Part shown: piece by piece, positions 7,096 through 14,025 of the stretch
Layout of the letters: every line of letters starts with the position of its first letter
How positions within the stretch are numbered: position 1 is the first letter of the stretch
Assembly (NCBI RefSeq): GCF_946479975.1
Contig: NZ_CAMLIX010000119.1
Span: forward strand, 1-15,732
Source of the DNA: an uncultured Flavobacterium sp.
Lineage (GTDB): Bacteria > Bacteroidota > Bacteroidia > Flavobacteriales > Flavobacteriaceae
Length of the DNA stretch: 15,732 nt
Direction: 5' to 3'
Program-made: the position numbers and the translations under genes
Notes under the pieces: model-generated
Seen by the model: only the letters and a program-made list of their open reading frames with translations
Databases searched by the model: none
What the model was told of the DNA's origin: nothing

Positions 7096-7659
7096 ATGGC
7101 TGAATTAAATACTGGCGACGGCGGTGGTGGTAAAGGTGGTAAAGTAAGAAGTAAAAAGCAGAATTCAAAAGTCGATTTAACGGCAATGGTGGATTTGGCA
7201 TTCTTATTGATCACATTCTTTATGTTAACTACTTCGTTGTCAAAACCTCAATCCATGGATTTGTCATTGCCGGATAAGAGTCCAGAAGATAAACCAGTAG
7301 ATGATACTAAGGTAGACGAGAATCGTACCATGACAGTAATGTTAGGTGGTGATAATAAATTGGTTTACTATATGGGATTACTTGCTACTCCTAAAGTAGC
7401 ACCTAAAGATGTCGCTTATGGTAAAGACGGGATTCGTAGAGAATTGCTAAAAGAAAAGAAAAATGTTTTAGCTTATTCTGCTGCTAAAGGGAAACCTGGT
7501 CAAGGAATTATCGTGATCATTAAACCAACTAAGAAATCAAATTACCGTAATTTGGTTGATATCTTAGATGAGATGGCAATTTCAGGAGTAGATACTTATG
7601 CTATCGTTCCTGAGTTTTCACCAGAGGAAACGAAATTAATAGATAAAAAAGTAGAATAA
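7096..7659 (+). CDS. exbD: ExbD/TolR-family biopolymer transport protein (second copy)
   Basis: A second ExbD paralogue of 187 residues. The N-terminus is glycine-rich then basic (GDGGGGKGGKVRSKKQ), followed by a transmembrane helix at about 28-48 (LTAMVDLAFLLITFFMLTT) with the conserved Asp33. The periplasmic domain ends in LVDILDEMAISGVDTYAIV, the typical ExbD C-terminal helix-strand. It resembles the first copy in the helix but differs strongly elsewhere, so the pair is an old duplication rather than a recent one. Two different ExbD chains suggest a heterodimer inside the ExbB ring, which is my inference. It lies between the first exbD and tonB in the operon. Confidence 0.92.
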   Translation: MAELNTGDGGGGKGGKVRSKKQNSKVDLTAMVDLAFLLITFFMLTTSLSKPQSMDLSLPDKSPEDKPVDDTKVDENRTMTVMLGGDNKLVYYMGLLATPKVAPKDVAYGKDGIRRELLKEKKNVLAYSAAKGKPGQGIIVIIKPTKKSNYRNLVDILDEMAISGVDTYAIVPEFSPEETKLIDKKVE

Positions 7660-7689
7660 TCTTTTTTATCAAATTAAAAATCAAGAGAT

Positions 7690-8493
7690 ATGAAATTAGA
7701 TATTATAAAAAATCAATGGCTTGATATCGTATTCGAAGGACGTAATAAGATATATGGAGCATATGAGCTAAGAAAATCGAACGGCAAAACAACTGTGAAA
7801 GCACTTGTTATCGGTTCACTTATTTTCAGCTTTGCAGTTGCTGCGCCTCTTATTGCAAGTCTCTTACCAGATTCTCAAGAAGAAGAGGTAAACAACGATA
7901 TTAAGATTGCAACGGTAAAATTACCTCCAAAGAAAAAAGAGGAAATTAAACCAAATCAACCGCCACCACCGCCACCGCCACCAAAAGTGGATCAGGTTAA
8001 ATTCGTAAAACCTGTGGTTGCAAAGGCTGAAGAAGTTACTGAAGATCCACCAAAAATTGTGGATTTAAAGGACAAAAAAGTTGGTGCTGAAACTATCAAA
8101 GGAGATCCAGATGCAGTTTTAACTGTTGATGAGCCAGTTGGTAAAGGGCCAGTATCAGAGGTTGTACAAGAAGATAACACTGTATATAACACAGCAGGTA
8201 TCGAAGTAAAACCAGATTTTCCAGGAGGTATTGAAAAATTCTACAAATTCGTAGGAAACAATTACAAAACTCCAGAAGAAGAAGGTCTAAAAGGTAAAGT
8301 TTACGTTACGTTTGTAGTTGAAAAAGACGGTTCATTAACCGACATTAAAGTTTTAAGGGATATCGGTTACGGTACAGGAGCAGAAGCAATTCGTGTTCTT
8401 AAAAAATGTCCAAAATGGACTCCTGGCGAGCAAAATGGTAAAAAAGTAAGGGTATTATACTCTCTACCTATTACTATTCAATCTGCAGAATAA
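7690..8493 (+). CDS. tonB: TonB, energy-transducing protein
   Basis: Inner-membrane-anchored protein that spans the periplasm and pulls on TonB-dependent outer-membrane receptors. The 267 residues show a cytoplasmic N-terminus with LDIVFEGRNKIYGAYELRK (11-29), a motif common before the membrane helix in Bacteroidota TonB proteins; a transmembrane helix at 37-59; a proline/lysine-rich spacer with eight consecutive prolines (91-98); and a C-terminal TonB domain from about 172 (PDFPGGIEKFYKFV... GKVYVTFVVEKDGSLTDIKVLRDIG... ALKKCPKWTPG-like ending LPITIQ). Its TAA stop overlaps the ATG of the next gene by one base, so translation is likely coupled. The three motor genes lie directly upstream. 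Confidence 0.93.
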   Translation: MKLDIIKNQWLDIVFEGRNKIYGAYELRKSNGKTTVKALVIGSLIFSFAVAAPLIASLLPDSQEEEVNNDIKIATVKLPPKKKEEIKPNQPPPPPPPPKVDQVKFVKPVVAKAEEVTEDPPKIVDLKDKKVGAETIKGDPDAVLTVDEPVGKGPVSEVVQEDNTVYNTAGIEVKPDFPGGIEKFYKFVGNNYKTPEEEGLKGKVYVTFVVEKDGSLTDIKVLRDIGYGTGAEAIRVLKKCPKWTPGEQNGKKVRVLYSLPITIQSAE

Positions 8494-8723
8494 TGTTAAA
8501 AGATATACTTAATAATATTCAGAAGAAATCGCTCAAAGAGCGATTTCTTCTTGTTTTAGGAATACTGTTTTTTTTAATTTATCTTGTACTCGGTTTAATG
8601 ATTATGTTTTGGAAAAAGCTGCCGCTTGATATGGAGTGGAAATATAGATATGCTTTTGGCGGATTATTAATTGTTTATTCGGGAATAAGATTTTTAAGAT
8701 TAATTAATTCAAAAGAACAATAA
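8493..8723 (+). CDS. Small two-helix membrane protein of the TonB operon
   Basis: A 76-residue protein with a basic N-terminus (KDILNNIQKKSLKERF) and two hydrophobic helices at about 18-40 and 51-69, ending SKEQ. It belongs to no family I recognise. Its start overlaps the tonB stop by one base and it ends three bases before the PstS-like gene, so it is a genuine operon member. Codons 10-20 are made of a perfect inverted repeat at 8521-8551, an unusual constraint for coding DNA. A role as an accessory or assembly subunit of the ExbB-ExbD-TonB complex is inference from position alone. Confidence 0.75.
   Translation: MLKDILNNIQKKSLKERFLLVLGILFFLIYLVLGLMIMFWKKLPLDMEWKYRYAFGGLLIVYSGIRFLRLINSKEQ
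8521..8551 (+). promoter_or_regulatory. Strong hairpin inside the coding start of the small membrane protein gene
   Basis: AGAAGAAATCGCTC (8521-8534) and its exact complement (8538-8551) are separated by AAA, giving a perfect 14-bp stem, followed by T-rich TTGTTTT. It lies 28 bases past the tonB stop, within codons 10-20 of the next gene. It could be an attenuator, a 3'-end stabiliser for an exbB-tonB transcript or a brake on translation of the downstream genes. Confidence 0.6.
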
Positions 8724-8726
8724 ATT

Positions 8727-9650
8727 ATGTTGAAATATAGTAAGGCTTTAGGATTGATAATTTTTGTCTTTTTGTTTGCCATGTGCAACCAAAAAAACAA
8801 GAGTGAAGCTGAAAAAGAAACCATATTAAAAGGATCTATCGATGTTGCAGTTGACGAAACAGTAAAACAGATCGTAGATGATCAAGTGGCTGTTTTTGAA
8901 GGGACTTACTATGAAGCAAAAGTTAACGTTAAACCAAAGTCAGAAGCAGAGGTAATTAACGATTTGTTGAATCAAAAAGCTAAAGTTGCAATAACAACCA
9001 GAGATTTAACTGAAGAGGAGAAAACACGCTTTGAAAAAAGCAAAATTAATCCTCGTGTAACGCCTTTTGCTCATGATGCTATTGCATTTATTTCAAGTAA
9101 GAGCAATAATGATACTCTTATTGCGTTGAAAACAGTAGTTGATTTTCTTCAAGGTAAGCCTGATTCTAAAATTAAAGGGTTAGTTTTTGATAATCCTAAT
9201 TCTAGCACAGTTCGTTATATGAAGGACTTAGCGAAGATAAAAGAGGTGCCTAAATCTGGAGTTTTCTCTTTTAAGACTAATAATGAAGTCATCAAATTTG
9301 TTTCTGAAAATGAAGGAATGATTGGTGTTATTGGTGTCAACTGGTTTTATCAGCCAACTCCGGATATGACAGATATTGTTAAGAAAATAAATGTTTTATG
9401 CGTAAAAGGGTTGAACAGTAATGAATATTACAGTCCTACTCAAAACGATTTAGAAATAGAAAAATATCCTCTGGCACGTGATTTGTATATTATTAATTGT
9501 CAAGGTTACTCAGGGCTTGGAATGGGGTTTGCTTCATTCGTAGCTGGAGACATTGGTCAGAGAATCGTTTTAAAATCAGGACTTTTACCATATAGAACTC
9601 CTGGTCGTAAGCTTAAAATTAGAAATGAAATTATAAAAGATAAAGAATAA
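8727..9650 (+). CDS. PstS-like periplasmic substrate-binding lipoprotein
   Basis: A 307-residue protein of the PstS/periplasmic binding protein type II fold. The N-terminus is a signal sequence with Cys20 after FAM; the -1 Met is atypical for a lipobox, so lipidation is likely but not certain. PstS-like landmarks in order: LKGSIDVAVDETVKQIVDD (34-52), KVAITTRDLTEEE (86-98), PFAHDAIAFI (113-122), NSSTVRYMKDL (158-168), MIGVIGVNWF (198-207) and KYPLARDLYII (246-256). Phosphate ABC genes (pstC, pstA, pstB, phoU) are absent. The first substrate loop does not show the GSGT-type pattern of classical PstS. It sits between the small membrane protein gene and the TPR gene in the TonB operon, so a role in the TonB envelope machinery is more likely than phosphate import. 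Ligand unknown. Confidence 0.85.
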   Translation: MLKYSKALGLIIFVFLFAMCNQKNKSEAEKETILKGSIDVAVDETVKQIVDDQVAVFEGTYYEAKVNVKPKSEAEVINDLLNQKAKVAITTRDLTEEEKTRFEKSKINPRVTPFAHDAIAFISSKSNNDTLIALKTVVDFLQGKPDSKIKGLVFDNPNSSTVRYMKDLAKIKEVPKSGVFSFKTNNEVIKFVSENEGMIGVIGVNWFYQPTPDMTDIVKKINVLCVKGLNSNEYYSPTQNDLEIEKYPLARDLYIINCQGYSGLGMGFASFVAGDIGQRIVLKSGLLPYRTPGRKLKIRNEIIKDKE

Positions 9651-9666
9651 ATTAATTACGATAAAG

Positions 9667-11334
9667 ATGAATAAATTTAAAATTTTTAGTCTTGCTTTAA
9701 TTGCCTCGGCGGCCGGAGCAAATGCGCAAGACATCAACGAAGCAAAAAAAGCAATTGATGCAGAACAGTTTGATAAGGCAAAAACTATCCTAAAATCAAT
9801 TATTAAATCTAAACCATCAGACGGTGAAGCAAATTTTGTTTTAGGTAACGTTTATTTAAATCAATCTGTAGTAGATTCTGCAAAAATCTATTATAATAAT
9901 GGATTACAGGCTTCAGATAAGAAAAACTTAAGCTACATTGGTTTAGGTCAATTAGATTTAGATGCTAAAAATACAGCAGCAGCCCAAGCTAATTTTGCTT
10001 TGGCAACTAAAGATATTAGAAAGAAAGATGTAAATGAATTTATTTATATCGCGAGAGCATATATGAATTCTGATAATCCTGATTATAAAAGTGCTGTTGA
10101 TGTTTTAAAACGTGCTTTACTAGTAGATCCTCAAAATGCTCAAGCTCTTTTAGCGATTGGTGATGCATATTACGGATCAAACAATCAAAATGATGCTTAC
10201 AAATCATACCGTGATGCATTTGCTGCCGATAATACTTTATTAAGAGCAAAAATGCAACTTGGTGTTTTATTAAAAGGAGCTAAATCGTATGATGAAGCAA
10301 TAAAATCATTCAACGAAGTAATCGCATTAAATGCTAATTACGGACCAGTTTACAGAGAGCTTGCTGAAACGTATTACAAATGGGCAAGAAATAAACCTTC
10401 TACTGCTAAAGTAAACCTGCAAAATGCAATTACAAATTATGAGAAGTATTTGAGTTTAACTGATTACTCAATGGATTCTAAAATGCGTCATGCAGATTTC
10501 TTGATCTTGGTAAAAGATTACAAACAACTGGAAACTGTTGCAAACAAAATGATTGCTGAGGATAAAGTTAATCCAAGAATCTACAGATATTTAGGATATG
10601 CTGCTTATGAAAACGGAAACGTTGATGTAGCTATTAAATCTATTGAAGATTTTATTAAATCACCAAACAATAAAGTAATTGGTAGAGATTACTACTACTT
10701 AGGATTAGCAAAAATTAAAAAAGGAACAGCTGCTGATGGTACAATTGATCAAGCTGCTTTTGATGCAGGTTTAGCTGATATCAAAAAAGCAATTGAATTA
10801 GAGCCTTTAGTTGTTGAAGAATTTGCAGATTTTGGAAAAGAATTGTTTGGTAAAAAACAATATAAGCAAGCGGCATCAATTTTTGAGCTTGGTGCAAACA
10901 ACAAAGAATCTAAAAATTATTTAGATGATGCTGTATATTATGGAATTTCTGTTTACTACGGTAATGCTGGTAAACCTGTTGAAAGCCGTGATAAAGCTGC
11001 TTTAGAAAATGCAAATGCTACTTTTGATAAAGTTCTTGAAGCATCTCCATCGTATGACGAAGCTTACTTATACAAAGGAAGAATCAACAGTGCATTGGAT
11101 AAAGATGATATGATCATTAAAAATTATGAAGAGTATGTTGCTAAAATGACTGCTAAAGGAGCAGAAGAATTAGCAAAACCTGCAACAGCTAAAAAAATCA
11201 TTGAGTCTTACAACGCAATTGGTGCTGCTTATGCAAACACAGATAAAGCAAAAGCTCTTGAATATTTCAATAAAACTTTAGCTTTAGACCCAGCAAATTC
11301 ATACGCTGCGCAATCTGTTAAAGCGCTGAAATAA
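9667..11334 (+). CDS. Exported tetratricopeptide-repeat protein
   Basis: A 555-residue protein, almost entirely TPR-like helical repeats, with a signal peptide (MNKFKIFSLALIASAAGANA, likely cut before Gln21). Recognisable repeat segments include PSDGEANFVLGNVYLNQSVVDSA, PQNAQALLAIGDAYYGSNNQNDA, NYGPVYRELAETYYKWA, PSYDEAYLYKGRINSALDK and the C-terminal KALEYFNKTLALDPANSYAA. TPR proteins scaffold protein contacts, so it may link the TonB complex or its PstS-like partner to other envelope proteins; this is inference. It is the last gene of the operon, 16 bp after the PstS-like gene, and a strong terminator follows 23 bp after its stop. Confidence 0.87.
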   Translation: MNKFKIFSLALIASAAGANAQDINEAKKAIDAEQFDKAKTILKSIIKSKPSDGEANFVLGNVYLNQSVVDSAKIYYNNGLQASDKKNLSYIGLGQLDLDAKNTAAAQANFALATKDIRKKDVNEFIYIARAYMNSDNPDYKSAVDVLKRALLVDPQNAQALLAIGDAYYGSNNQNDAYKSYRDAFAADNTLLRAKMQLGVLLKGAKSYDEAIKSFNEVIALNANYGPVYRELAETYYKWARNKPSTAKVNLQNAITNYEKYLSLTDYSMDSKMRHADFLILVKDYKQLETVANKMIAEDKVNPRIYRYLGYAAYENGNVDVAIKSIEDFIKSPNNKVIGRDYYYLGLAKIKKGTAADGTIDQAAFDAGLADIKKAIELEPLVVEEFADFGKELFGKKQYKQAASIFELGANNKESKNYLDDAVYYGISVYYGNAGKPVESRDKAALENANATFDKVLEASPSYDEAYLYKGRINSALDKDDMIIKNYEEYVAKMTAKGAEELAKPATAKKIIESYNAIGAAYANTDKAKALEYFNKTLALDPANSYAAQSVKALK

Positions 11335-11357
11335 TTTAGATTTTTTACAATATATAG

Positions 11358-11391
11358 AAAACCGATAGTTCAAAAAACTATCGGTTTTTTT
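11358..11391 (+). terminator. Rho-independent terminator of the TonB operon
   Basis: AAAACCGATAGTT (11358-11370) pairs with AACTATCGGTTTT (11376-11388) around the loop CAAAA, followed by more Ts up to 11391. It begins 23 bases after the TPR gene stop. Confidence 0.88.
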
Positions 11392-11417
11392 GTTCCGTAT
11401 ATTATTGACTATCTTTG
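11389..11417 (+). promoter_or_regulatory. Promoter of queE
   Basis: TTTG (11389-11392) and TATCTTTG (11410-11417) are 17 bases apart, an exact fit to the Bacteroidota pattern TTTG-N17-TAnnTTTG. The expected transcript start is about 12 bases before the ATG at 11436. The -33 box uses the last Ts of the preceding terminator. Confidence 0.7.
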
Positions 11418-11435
11418 CAGTCTTAAAATAATATA

Positions 11436-12068
11436 ATGTTACCAAAAGAAATACAATTAGAAGTAAATAAAGGAGCTATGCTGCCTTTGATGGAAGAATT
11501 TTATACCATTCAAGGAGAAGGTTCGCATACAGGCAGAGCTGCTTATTTTATTAGAATTGGAGGGTGTGATGTCGGATGTCATTGGTGTGATGTAAAAGAA
11601 AGTTGGAATGCAGAAATTCATCCGCCAACGAGTATTGATTTGATTGTAGAAAATGCTGCAAAATATGCTGATACAGTTGTTGTAACGGGTGGAGAACCTC
11701 TATCTTGGGATATGACACTTTTGACTGCTAAATTAAAAGCGAAAAATTTAAAAGTACATATTGAAACTTCAGGTGCATTTGATTTGTCAGGAACTTGGGA
11801 CTGGATTTGTCTTTCTCCTAAAAAAAATAAACTGCCAACTAAAACAGTTTATGATAATGCGCATGAGTTAAAAGTAATTATTTACAATAAGCATGATTTC
11901 ATTTTTGCCGAAGAGCAGGCAGAATTAGTTAATGATAATGCTATTTTGTTTCTTCAGCCAGAATGGAGTAAGAAAGAAGAAATGACTCCTCTTATTGTTG
12001 ATTACGTTATGAATAATCCGAAATGGAGAGTTTCATTGCAAACACATAAATATTTGAATATTCCTTAA
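11436..12068 (+). CDS. queE: 7-carboxy-7-deazaguanine synthase (radical SAM)
   Basis: Radical SAM enzyme that converts 6-carboxy-tetrahydropterin to 7-carboxy-7-deazaguanine, an early step towards preQ0 and queuosine in tRNA. The substrate-side motif EEFYTIQGEGSHTGRAAYFIR (20-40) precedes the [4Fe-4S] cluster motif CDVGCHWC with Cys44, Cys48 and Cys51, the Cx3CxxC spacing of radical SAM proteins. TGGEP at 84-88 is the SAM-binding GGE motif, and LQPEW and VSLQTHKYLNIP near the end match the QueE C-terminus. At 210 residues it has normal length. Met15 (MLPLMEEFY) is an alternative start, but the promoter position favours the first ATG. No other queuosine gene is adjacent; it appears to be a single-gene unit between two terminators. 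Confidence 0.93.
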   Translation: MLPKEIQLEVNKGAMLPLMEEFYTIQGEGSHTGRAAYFIRIGGCDVGCHWCDVKESWNAEIHPPTSIDLIVENAAKYADTVVVTGGEPLSWDMTLLTAKLKAKNLKVHIETSGAFDLSGTWDWICLSPKKNKLPTKTVYDNAHELKVIIYNKHDFIFAEEQAELVNDNAILFLQPEWSKKEEMTPLIVDYVMNNPKWRVSLQTHKYLNIP

Positions 12069-12071
12069 AAC

Positions 12072-12101
12072 AAAAAATCTCTTCCACCGAAGAGATTTTT
12101 T
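12072..12101. terminator. Bidirectional terminator between queE and the DinB-like gene
   Basis: AAAAAATCTCTTC (12072-12084) pairs perfectly with GAAGAGATTTTTT (12089-12101) around CACC. A-run and T-run flanks make it work on both strands. It starts 4 bases after the queE stop and ends 3 bases before the stop of the convergent gene. Confidence 0.88.
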
Positions 12102-12103
12102 TG

Positions 12104-12649
12104 TTATTGCCAGTTTTTATATTTTTTGAGCATGGTAATATGTGCCAAATGATGATTTCCATGCCAAGCATACATTCCTATAATTTTATTGAGTTTGTTT
12201 TCCGAATTATCTGCAGGATGAACAAACGTCTTTTCCAAATCAGATTCTGATAAATTTTTCATTATATATGCCAATCTAAAATGAAGTCCTTTCAATAGAT
12301 CGAGTGTCGGCTGAATCGGCATGGTTAAATTATCATGGAATTCCGACCAAAGAACTTCATCATAAGCTTTAATTACTGGGTTATTTTCAGTCAAAGCCCA
12401 TTTAATTCTAATGTAGCAGTTCATATGGCTTTCTGCACAATGATGAATAACTTGTCGAACAGTCCATCCGTCAGGACGATAAGGCGTGTCTAATTGTTCG
12501 TCACTTAAATGAACGGTTTCTTTTGCTAGTTTTTCTGGCAGTGTTTCAATTTCTTTAATCTTTTCTGCAAGATATTTCGCTGTGTAATGTTCTGGAGCTG
12601 TAAATTTTCCAATAGGGTATTTAAGTTTTTCTAAATCTAATTCGTTCAT
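12104..12649 (-). CDS. DinB/YfiT-family putative metal-dependent hydrolase or thiol transferase
   Basis: A 181-residue four-helix-bundle protein of the DinB superfamily, YfiT subgroup. Diagnostic segments are PYRPDGWTVRQVIHHCAESHMNCYIRIKWAL (56-86), AYDEVLWSE (95-103) and MYAWHGNHHLAHI (159-171). The His near 69-70 and the pair His163 and His167 are the probable metal triad. YfiT proteins are annotated as putative metal-dependent hydrolases or bacillithiol transferases; the thiol cofactor and substrate here are not known. The gene begins 19 bp after the methyltransferase stop on the same strand and is likely co-transcribed with it. Length is normal for the family. Confidence 0.87.
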   Translation of the reverse strand: MNELDLEKLKYPIGKFTAPEHYTAKYLAEKIKEIETLPEKLAKETVHLSDEQLDTPYRPDGWTVRQVIHHCAESHMNCYIRIKWALTENNPVIKAYDEVLWSEFHDNLTMPIQPTLDLLKGLHFRLAYIMKNLSESDLEKTFVHPADNSENKLNKIIGMYAWHGNHHLAHITMLKKYKNWQ

Positions 12650-12668
12650 AGTTCTTCAATCGTTTGTT

Positions 12669-13376
12669 TTAAATAGAAAGTTTAGCTAAATAATCATAAT
12701 GATCGCCTTCAATTATAAGTTCACATTTTAATCCATTTGCAATTGCTGCATTTTGAAGCGTATTGTAATCTAGATAAAGCCAGTCAAAAGCCTCTTCTTT
12801 TTCATTTTTATAACTAATGTTAAAGGTAAGTTCACCGTAATAATCATTTTCAGACGGAATCCATTTGCCTCCATCTTCATCTTCATCAAACATATAAATG
12901 ATATCAGAACTGTCAATCAAAATTTGTCCTCCAGGATTTAAAAGTGATTTTAATTTGGCTAAATACGTATTGCAGTTTTTCAATTTGCCAAAAATTCCAG
13001 TTCCGTTCATTAAAAGTAAGATAGTATCAAATTTTTCTCCCTCAAAATTAAGAATGTTTTCAACTATTGTATTTTTAACTCCGCGTAAAAGACAGGTTTC
13101 AATCGCTTTCTCAGAAATATCAATTGCTGTTACGTCTAAATTTCTTTCGTTTTGTAATGACAAAGCATGACTTCCGGCTCCACATCCTACATCTAAAATT
13201 TTTCCTTTTGCTAATTGAAGCGCTTTCTGCTCGATTTTAGGCATTTCATTGTAAGTGCGAAAAAGATATTCTACACTCATTTCATCTTCTTCAGATATTG
13301 AAGTTTCGGTAATAATATCCTCAGGAGAATTATTGGTGTGGAAATCAAATATTGCTTTTCCAAAAAGATCTTTCAT
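12669..13376 (-). CDS. Class I SAM-dependent methyltransferase
   Basis: A 235-residue Rossmann-fold methyltransferase. Motif I, ILDVGCGAGSHAL, spans residues 60-72; VTAIDISEKAIE follows as the acidic end of strand 2; and the stretch KFDTILLLMNGTGIFGKL is the motif IV region. The N-terminal 55 residues hold an acidic linker (ISEEDEMSVEYLFRTYNEMP) typical of small-molecule methyltransferases. LNPGGQILIDSSDIIY is the usual post-motif strand. The methyl acceptor cannot be deduced. It is the first gene of a two-gene unit with the DinB-like gene and diverges from the cysteine-cluster gene across a repeat-bearing gap of 72 bp. Confidence 0.88.
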   Translation of the reverse strand: MKDLFGKAIFDFHTNNSPEDIITETSISEEDEMSVEYLFRTYNEMPKIEQKALQLAKGKILDVGCGAGSHALSLQNERNLDVTAIDISEKAIETCLLRGVKNTIVENILNFEGEKFDTILLLMNGTGIFGKLKNCNTYLAKLKSLLNPGGQILIDSSDIIYMFDEDEDGGKWIPSENDYYGELTFNISYKNEKEEAFDWLYLDYNTLQNAAIANGLKCELIIEGDHYDYLAKLSI

Positions 13377-13397
13377 TGTTTTAGTTCAAAGTTTAAG

Positions 13398-13455
13398 GTT
13401 TCAAGTTTAAAGTTGCTTAATTTTGCAGATCAACTTTAAATTTTAAACTTGAAAC
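13398..13455. repeat. Interrupted inverted repeat in the divergent gap
   Basis: GTTTCAAGTTTAAAGTTG (13398-13415) recurs inverted at 13431-13455, where the copy carries 7 extra bases in its middle. A partial direct copy (GTTCAAAGTTTAAG) lies just before at 13384-13397. The pattern resembles dispersed GTTTCAAG-type repeats I associate with Flavobacterium intergenic DNA. The right arm supplies the TTG start codon of the downstream gene. Confidence 0.6.
13418..13425 (+). promoter_or_regulatory. Possible -7 box of the cysteine-cluster gene
   Basis: TAATTTTG fits TAnnTTTG and sits between the arms of the inverted repeat, about 24 bases before the TTG start at 13449. No good TTTG is found at the -33 spacing, so support is limited. 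Confidence 0.3.
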
Positions 13456-13943
13456 AGATTTTAAATAACCTAAGTAAGTTAGCCAAAGATAAGCATATCG
13501 AGAATAAAAAGTATTTCGATAAGCTTAAAAAGAAACAGCCTAAGAATTTAGATTACATTATGCAGGATTTACATAATGCAGAATTTAAAAGAACAGATTG
13601 TTTAAAATGCGCCAATTGCTGTAAAACGACTGGGCCATTATTTACGCTGGCTGATATAGAACGAATTTCAAAACATTTTAGACAAAAGCCACAACAATTC
13701 ATTGAGCAGCATTTGAGAATAGATGAAGATAAAGATTATGTTTTAAAAAGCGTTCCCTGCACATTTTTGGATAATGAAAATTATTGTATGATTTATGATG
13801 TACGTCCAAAAGCTTGTCGCGAATTTCCGCATACAGATCGAAATAAGTTTCAGCAGATTTCCAATTTAACATTAAAGAATGTTGAAATTTGTCCCGCTGC
13901 GTTCAATATAGTTGAAGAGATGAAAAAGAAACTTCCATTATAA
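13449..13943 (+). CDS. YkgJ-type cysteine-cluster protein (putative Zn/Fe-binding)
   Basis: A 164-residue protein of the YkgJ/UPF0153 cysteine-cluster family. The motif CLKCANCC (Cys51, 54, 57, 58) is followed by Cys104, Cys113, Cys123 and Cys148, the usual eight-cysteine set, with VPCTFLDNENYCMIYDVRPKACREFP as the family core. These proteins are thought to bind zinc or an iron-sulfur cluster; their function is not established. No ATG precedes the lysine-rich N-terminus, so translation should start at TTG 13449; the next in-frame ATG (13560) would remove about 37 residues but spare the cysteines. The start codon is inside a repeat arm. The gene leads towards the ABC permease, 46-82 bp downstream depending on that start. 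Confidence 0.85.
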   Translation: MKQILNNLSKLAKDKHIENKKYFDKLKKKQPKNLDYIMQDLHNAEFKRTDCLKCANCCKTTGPLFTLADIERISKHFRQKPQQFIEQHLRIDEDKDYVLKSVPCTFLDNENYCMIYDVRPKACREFPHTDRNKFQQISNLTLKNVEICPAAFNIVEEMKKKLPL

Positions 13944-14025
13944 AAAGGTTTAATGTTTTAGGAGCATTTTGCATTTTTAAAATGTACTTTTGATAAGAAA
14001 TAAAAACAAAAGAAATACGCCTAAT

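Noticed and set aside
5599..7659. Gliding motility/type 9 secretion motor (GldL-GldM)
   Set aside because: The proteins carry ExbB and ExbD signatures and lead into tonB; GldL and GldM have different sizes and neighbours.
7965..7982. CCN microsatellite-like tract
   Set aside because: It encodes the polyproline spacer of TonB, so protein structure explains it.
8727..9650. Start of a phosphate ABC transporter operon
   Set aside because: No pstC, pstA, pstB or phoU follows; the next gene is a TPR protein and then a terminator.
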